This document shows positions 59,499-63,933 of a stretch of DNA of 63,933 nucleotides, piece by piece. The notes below the pieces were generated by a model. The model made no database searches and had not been told where the DNA came from. It saw only the letters and a program-made list of their open reading frames with translations. The translations under genes and the position numbers were made by a program. This stretch comes from CAZWUW01 sp964636895 (GTDB taxonomy: Bacteria > Bacillota > Thermincolia > Thermincolales > CAZWUW01): the NCBI GenBank assembly GCA_964636895.1, contig CAZWUW010000003.1:1-63933 (forward strand), read 5' to 3'. Position 1 is the stretch's first letter. Each line of letters starts with the position of its first letter.

Positions 59499-60161
59499 CA
59501 AGCCTACAGCAGCATATATATCTGCATCCACCTGACCCGTCACTTCAAAATAATGCTCTTTTTGAAACTGTTTGAGGGCTTTTTCGGTAGCTTTACCAAA
59601 GAAACCATCTATTTCGGCCTGAAAATATCCCTGTTCTTTTAATTTCATCTGCAGCAGCATAACATCTGAACCCCGGTGACCACTGTGCAGGGTTCGCCTT
59701 TCTTCATAGAAAGGCGGATAAATCATGCCTTTAATGCTAACTCTGCTGCCTTCAGCTACCAAATCGTATAGTTCTTCAACATCCCGGTTAAGCATCCGAA
59801 TACACCCATGACTTGCCGCCGAACCAATGGACCAGGGCTTATTCGTGCCGTGGATGCCATACAACCCCCATGGCACGTTCAAGCCCATCCATCTGGTACC
59901 AAATCCTGTTCCCCAGTGACGGGCCTTGCGTTTAATAATCCAATCTCCCACCGGTGTTGGCGATTCTTCTTTACCGATAGCTACATGATATGACTTGTAT
60001 TGTTTGTTGTTTACATAAACAGTAAGCATTTTTGTTTTTTTGTCAATAACAATGTAATTCTTCCCACTTTCTGCTGGAGCCGCTGTTGCGATGACCGGCG
60101 CTATAATTATCATAATACCTGTGAGCAGCAGACATATTTTCATAATAACCCTTGACTTCAA
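59496..60161 (-). CDS. L,D-transpeptidase with C-terminal peptidoglycan-binding domain
   Basis: A 221-residue exported enzyme. TTG 60161 follows GGAGGTG and gives a normal signal peptide. The YkuD domain (about 45-155) has IVIDKKTKMLTVYVNN-type strands and the catalytic HGTNKPWSIGSAASHGCIRM with the nucleophile Cys. A PG_binding_1 domain follows (GSDVMLLQMKLKEQGYF and IDGFFGKATEKALKQFQ). Known relatives cross-link peptidoglycan by 3-3 bonds or act in the spore. It lies 52 bases after the second phosphatase-like gene. Confidence 0.93.
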   Translation of the reverse strand: MKSRVIMKICLLLTGIMIIIAPVIATAAPAESGKNYIVIDKKTKMLTVYVNNKQYKSYHVAIGKEESPTPVGDWIIKRKARHWGTGFGTRWMGLNVPWGLYGIHGTNKPWSIGSAASHGCIRMLNRDVEELYDLVAEGSRVSIKGMIYPPFYEERRTLHSGHRGSDVMLLQMKLKEQGYFQAEIDGFFGKATEKALKQFQKEHYFEVTGQVDADIYAAVGL

Positions 60162-60213
60162 AAAGCAAACACCTCCACTTAAAACTCTCAAGGATTATTT
60201 TTTGTAATGAGAC

Positions 60214-62196
60214 TTAAATATATTCATTCTGAATACTCAATAACAAGCCCAGTGGGATAATAAGATATGTAAACATCATGGCAGTAGCTATGACCCCGGT
60301 ATCATTGAAAAGAAATGCCACCACACCGCCGAAAAACAATACCGTAAAACCTTTTGCCAAATATGGATGAGTTGCCTGCATCCGGCTAAATTCACCTTGG
60401 CGAAACATTTTATAAATTAGATAAAACTCAGCCAGTAAAATCAGATTCCATGGTGGTATTATTAGCATTAAAAGAAACAATGAAAGTTTTGACCATAAAA
60501 TTTTTAAAAATTTGGCTCCAAAATCTCCGCTTAGCAGTTCAGTCAACACTTTTCCGGCATGGGTCCGTTCAGGGTTAAGGGTGGCATCAAGATATGCGAT
60601 GCCAATTTCCACCGCAAAAACTGCAATTACAATTAACATGACCTGCCGCCAATGCACCGGTTTTTTGCCTGCCAGCACTGTAACAGTCACAGTGGCCACC
60701 ACCATGGCGGCAATAGTCCCGCCAACATTTGCCCCAAAACGCGGACTCAAACCAACCACCGGCAGTAATGTAAATATCAATCCCGTCACTATAGCTAAAC
60801 CACGGGAAAACCGCAGAGTATGGAAAATCAGGAATTGACCCAGTACAGTAGCACCCAGCAAAATTCCCATAGTGTCATTATTCATTCCATAATATCTGCC
60901 GCCCATAAAAACGTCGGAAAAGCCCAATGGCGAATTAAGGTAAAGCCCCCCACCGGTAAAAAGTCCGGCCAACAGCACAATTGCGGTTATAAAACCGGCC
61001 CCTCCCAGCAACGGCAAAAGCTTTTTGGCCCGGCTGAGCAAGCAGCTTAAAATGCTTGTCGTAAACACAATAATCAGGGTGAATAAATAGGAGCCGGCGA
61101 AATTCAAAAACGGCGAGAGCATAAATGTCACCATAGGCAAGGTTATAACACCGCAGGCCAAGAACCGGATAATCGCCGGAGCAACTCTAAGCCGCCGGCG
61201 TAAAACGGGCATATACAAAAAAACCATAGCCAAAACCGTAACAGCAACGTAAAATCCGTGCATGATGTAGCGACTGATTTTTAGGTTCTTATACTGTGCC
61301 AAGCTATTAATCGTATAAGTCAGCGCGTTATCATGACTGCTGACCCTAATGGGCTCACCTATGTATGTTGTGTTTTTGTTAATACCAAAATGCTTGAAAA
61401 CCGTTGGCACAAAGTCAACATTAGCTACTAAACCCGGTCGCTTGGTGGTGCCGGAAGTCACAATGCCGCCTTTGACAATACCGCCTTTGATACGGGGGCC
61501 GGTCATAATCACGGGAGTCAGGCTAAAATTGCCTTGGCTGATCATTTCCTGCGATGGATTCGGAGTTAACAGCAACAGTAATGTATTATCTTGGTCAATT
61601 TTAGTAAATATCCGGCCTAATAAATTATCGGCCTGGTTAAGAACATCCGAAGACTCGCCGTAATTTATGACCAGGATATCGGCAATTTCGTATATCCGCG
61701 CAAATTCAGCCAACAGAAGTTCATTATTGGAGCCAGTAACAGTATATGGTACTTTCCCGTTTTCATCAGCCGCTAATAATATTGTTTGCCGGTCGGGACG
61801 GGAGGAATTGGTTTTTTCCAGTACAGCAATTTTCAAACCGTTTTCCCGTGCCGTTCTGCCAAAGTTACCAGCCTTGCCGCTGTCTTGCGGATAACTTGCC
61901 CGCATGCCCATATTGAGGGACAGATAGCCGCTTTCCCGGTTTTCCCACGAAAATGACTTGCCCCGAACATTCATTAATCCTATACCGCTTTTGTCCAGCA
62001 AGGACTTGAAATTTGGCATGTCGGCCTTGACCAGATCATCAATCCCGATCCGGTCAATAACGAAAATCACCGCTTTGCGCTGATCATTTTTTTCCGCCGC
62101 AGTTATCGGACTTCCGTAAGCCGTCCAAAATACCGCTAACAGCACCATTAGCAGTATCCACTTTGCTTTTGTAGCTTTTAAATATTGAGAGTGCAT
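60214..62196 (-). CDS. Membrane protein with outer alkaline-phosphatase-like domain, paralogue 2
   Basis: A 660-residue paralogue of the gene at 55979. ATG 62196 follows AAAGGAG; the longer frame from 62220 has no site. A signal-anchor (about 10-30) leads to the outer domain with AVIFVIDRIGIDDL (Asp48). The positions of SDHG and His-x-Asp read TPNPS and NVDFVPT, the same losses as in paralogue 1. About ten helices follow from 320, with GRYYGMNNDTMGILLGATVL, VGLSPRFGANVGGTIAAMV and FLFNDTGVIATAMMF. It heads the unit with the L,D-transpeptidase. The function is unknown. Confidence 0.8.
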   Translation of the reverse strand: MHSQYLKATKAKWILLMVLLAVFWTAYGSPITAAEKNDQRKAVIFVIDRIGIDDLVKADMPNFKSLLDKSGIGLMNVRGKSFSWENRESGYLSLNMGMRASYPQDSGKAGNFGRTARENGLKIAVLEKTNSSRPDRQTILLAADENGKVPYTVTGSNNELLLAEFARIYEIADILVINYGESSDVLNQADNLLGRIFTKIDQDNTLLLLLTPNPSQEMISQGNFSLTPVIMTGPRIKGGIVKGGIVTSGTTKRPGLVANVDFVPTVFKHFGINKNTTYIGEPIRVSSHDNALTYTINSLAQYKNLKISRYIMHGFYVAVTVLAMVFLYMPVLRRRLRVAPAIIRFLACGVITLPMVTFMLSPFLNFAGSYLFTLIIVFTTSILSCLLSRAKKLLPLLGGAGFITAIVLLAGLFTGGGLYLNSPLGFSDVFMGGRYYGMNNDTMGILLGATVLGQFLIFHTLRFSRGLAIVTGLIFTLLPVVGLSPRFGANVGGTIAAMVVATVTVTVLAGKKPVHWRQVMLIVIAVFAVEIGIAYLDATLNPERTHAGKVLTELLSGDFGAKFLKILWSKLSLFLLMLIIPPWNLILLAEFYLIYKMFRQGEFSRMQATHPYLAKGFTVLFFGGVVAFLFNDTGVIATAMMFTYLIIPLGLLLSIQNEYI

Positions 62197-62227
62197 ATCG
62201 AACTCCTTTATACTTGCCATATTTTAT

Positions 62228-62256
62228 TATATACTCTTTACCATAGTGTCGTCCAA
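62228..62256 (-). promoter_or_regulatory. Candidate promoter of the envelope operon
   Basis: TTGGAC (62251-62256) and TATATA (62228-62233, running on as TATAAT) are 17 bases apart on the minus strand, about 30 bases before the start. Confidence 0.55.
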
Positions 62257-62346
62257 TATATCAGGCAATAGTTTAAGCAAAAGGCAGGAAACTCCAACAT
62301 AGGTGGCGAAGAAAAATAATACCGTCTATCAAAGGAGTAAGAATAA

Positions 62347-62772
62347 ATGGTAATTCGAGGCAAGGACGCGCACATTCTTAGCGAGAAACATAAGCGAATA
62401 CTAAAAATCAGGATTGAAAACCGAATAAAAACCGTAAATAACAAGGATAAGGGTACCGTCCGCTGGGAGACCCGCAAAAAACTGGCTACCATCTCATCTT
62501 CAAAGGACTTTATTATAAAACTTGTCTCACGAGTGGAACTGTTATATCAGATGTTATTTGACCGCAACTTCCCGGTGTCGGCAAAAGTAGCAAGAATAGT
62601 CACTGCCGGATTGCTTTACTTTATATCGCCCGGTGATTTCCTGCCTGATGACATCCCGGGTTTGGGCTACCTGGATGATGCCTTTGTTATTAATGAAATC
62701 TGGGATAAAGTCAGCCAGGAAGTGCAGAATTATATTTCTATAAAAGGATTGGATGCAGATAAATATATATAA
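62347..62772 (+). CDS. DUF1232/YkvA family membrane protein
   Basis: A 141-residue protein with a basic N-terminal half and a DUF1232 segment near residues 85-120 (IVTAGLLYFISPGDFLPDD and GLGYLDDAFVI). ATG 62347 follows CAAAGGAG. The conserved SPxDxxPD pattern is present as SPGDFLPDD. The family has no firm function. It is a single-gene unit with its own terminator. Confidence 0.88.
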   Translation: MVIRGKDAHILSEKHKRILKIRIENRIKTVNNKDKGTVRWETRKKLATISSSKDFIIKLVSRVELLYQMLFDRNFPVSAKVARIVTAGLLYFISPGDFLPDDIPGLGYLDDAFVINEIWDKVSQEVQNYISIKGLDADKYI

Positions 62773-62775
62773 AAC

Positions 62776-62802
62776 AAAACCCGGTCAAATAAACCGGGTT
62801 TT
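62776..62802 (+). terminator. Terminator of the DUF1232 gene
   Basis: AAAACCCGGT pairs with ACCGGGTTTT around seven bases and is followed by ATCTTTAA. Confidence 0.8.
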
Positions 62803-62888
62803 ATCTTTAAAAATATTCCATTGTCGTATCCATTGTCGTAAACAAGCGTTTATGTTAAATCGTTTATACTACGAAGATAACGCTTAAA

Positions 62889-62965
62889 TGGTCGGGCTAG
62901 CGAGATTCGAACTCACGACCTCTACCACCCCAAGGTAGCGCGCTACCAAACTGCGCTATAGCCCG
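62889..62965 (-). tRNA. tRNA-Pro(GGG)
   Basis: A 77-base cloverleaf on the minus strand. The acceptor CGGGCTA pairs with TAGCCCG, followed by the discriminator A and an encoded CCA. The anticodon stem CTACC/GGTAG closes the loop TTGGGGT, giving anticodon GGG, which reads proline CCC and CCU codons. The T arm has TTCGAAT. It lies 78 bases after the homoserine kinase gene. Confidence 0.96.
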
Positions 62966-63043
62966 ACACATCAACCATTATACAATATAAATAGCCATTT
63001 TGCAAGGAAAACATATTACCTTGTTTTGGTTATTAGATCACGG

Positions 63044-63933
63044 TTATTTCATCACTTCTAAAGCCCTGGCACCAACCGGGTTCGGTTCCAGTTCCAGCAC
63101 TTTTGAATGAATGCCTGCTTCCCAAAAGGTATCCTTCATAACCTTGGCCACCGGTCCGGCATTTTGGTCACAAAAGGCGACCAACGTCGGACCGGCACCG
63201 CTTAAGGCCACGCCTTTAGCCCCAGCCAGCCGGGCGGCGGCAAAAACCTTTTTCATGCCGGGAACCAAATTAGCCCGGTATGGCTGGTGCAGCCGGTCTT
63301 CCATTGCTGTACTAAGCATGCCTAAGTCACCTCTGATAAATGAGGCCACCAGCAGCGCTACTCGGCTGATATTGAATACAGCGTCCTGTACCGAAACCTG
63401 CTGGGGTAGTACCTCGCGGGCCAATTTAGTCGGCAAGGCGAAATCCGGGATGGCCACTACACATTTCAATCCGGCCGGCGGATCTATTTTGCAATATTTT
63501 ACTTCTCCCTCTACCATGGCGCTGACCACAATACCGCCAATCATAGCGGGTGCCACATTATCTGGATGACCCTCAATAGCCGCCGCAAAACTCAGAATAT
63601 CTTTTTCACTGAAAGGATTGCCGGCAATAATATTAGCCCCCACCAAGCCGCCAACAATGGCAGCGGCACTGGAGCCAAGCCCCCGGGCCAGCGGAATATT
63701 GTTAATTAGTTTTAAGCGCAGTCCCCGGGGAGAGTATTTTGCCTCATGGAATACTCTGGCTGCGGCAAGGTAGACAATATTACTCTGGTCACGGGGGATC
63801 TTTTCCGCACCGTCTCCTTCCACTTCAATAAAAATGCCACCTGGGACTTCTTCCATTTCCACTATATTATAAAGCTTTAAAGCCATGCCCAGAGTATCAA
63901 AACCCGGACCCAAATTAGCCGTAGTAGCCGGAA
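63044..63933 (-). CDS. thrB: Homoserine kinase, N-terminus outside the window
   Basis: A GHMP kinase that phosphorylates homoserine on the way to threonine. The frame runs to the window edge and the first readable residues are PATTANLGPGFDTLG, the family N-terminal motif, so only about 10-15 residues are missing. The ATP loop is PLARGLGSSAAAIVGG, and the C-terminal SGAGPTLVAFC motif is present. The annotated methionine start inside the frame (TTG at 63913) is not the true start. Confidence 0.95.
   Translation of the reverse strand, partial: PATTANLGPGFDTLGMALKLYNIVEMEEVPGGIFIEVEGDGAEKIPRDQSNIVYLAAARVFHEAKYSPRGLRLKLINNIPLARGLGSSAAAIVGGLVGANIIAGNPFSEKDILSFAAAIEGHPDNVAPAMIGGIVVSAMVEGEVKYCKIDPPAGLKCVVAIPDFALPTKLAREVLPQQVSVQDAVFNISRVALLVASFIRGDLGMLSTAMEDRLHQPYRANLVPGMKKVFAAARLAGAKGVALSGAGPTLVAFCDQNAGPVAKVMKDTFWEAGIHSKVLELEPNPVGARALEVMK

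Noticed and set aside
1..63933. CRISPR arrays, insertion sequences, prophage genes or toxin-antitoxin pairs
   Set aside because: No regularly spaced repeats, transposase, integrase or terminal inverted repeats were seen; the window reads as stable core chromosome.

Overview
The window looks like chromosome from an anaerobic, spore-forming Firmicute of the Desulfotomaculum/Pelotomaculum (Peptococcaceae-like) type. This rests on gene content and order, not on a database search. Spore genes are present (gpr, two alpha/beta SASP genes, ylbJ). Anaerobic enzymes are present (an [FeFe] hydrogenase and a tungsten-type aldehyde:ferredoxin oxidoreductase with its own MoaD-like protein). The FapR/PlsX lipid operon and the yloU-fakA-fakB-recG cluster are typical of Firmicutes. 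Many genes use TTG or GTG starts behind strong Shine-Dalgarno sites. No insertion sequence, prophage or CRISPR array was seen.

Layout. 1-6302 (minus) is a seven-gene operon for recycling the by-products of S-adenosylmethionine: phosphorylase, isomerase, SAH hydrolase, MoaD-like protein, aldehyde oxidoreductase, class II aldolase and a deaminase cut by the window edge. 6351-12140 (minus) holds ftsY, a tandem JAMM-like protein and smc. 12864-22549 (minus) is a fatty-acid synthesis operon (fapR-plsX-fabH-fabK-fabD-fabG-acpP-second FabK-like gene-fabF) running into rnc and a radical SAM gene, with a perfect FapR operator over its promoter. 22725-24529 carries rpmF, yceD and pta. 24702-28844 carries tmcAL and ylbJ (plus) facing a coiled-coil gene, coaD and rsmD (minus).

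28845-44859 is dominated by phosphate. It has a pstSCA operon without an ATPase gene, a second complete pstSCAB operon whose PstS carries an extra N-terminal domain, a PhoB/PhoP-type regulator, and a chemoreceptor gene followed two bases later by a third PstS-like lipoprotein gene. Arrays of TTAACA-like hexamers at 11-base steps lie before these units and resemble PHO boxes, so they probably form one regulon. No phoU and no sensor kinase gene lies here. A polysaccharide pair (glycosyltransferase and nucleotide-sugar dehydrogenase) and an HD-GYP protein sit inside this region.

45157-46702 joins the germination protease gene to two of its substrates. 46924-48720 is a single-subunit-looking [FeFe] hydrogenase. 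48740-55051 holds a DUF421 protein, recG, fakB, fakA, an Asp23 protein, a DUF1858 protein and rpmB. 55083-62196 (minus) is a cell-envelope cluster: two large paralogous membrane proteins with an alkaline-phosphatase-like outer domain, a glycosyltransferase, an L,D-transpeptidase and hslO. The window ends with a DUF1232 gene, a tRNA-Pro(GGG) gene and the 3' part of a homoserine kinase gene.

Strongest leads for something new: (1) the SAM by-product operon, where an aldolase expected to release an aldehyde is directly followed by and overlaps an aldehyde oxidoreductase gene; (2) the chemoreceptor plus PstS-like pair behind a PHO-box array; (3) the tandem JAMM-like protein between smc and ftsY; (4) the paired phosphatase-like membrane proteins that seem to have lost the same metal ligands; (5) a structured, terminator-ended RNA candidate at 28986-29110.
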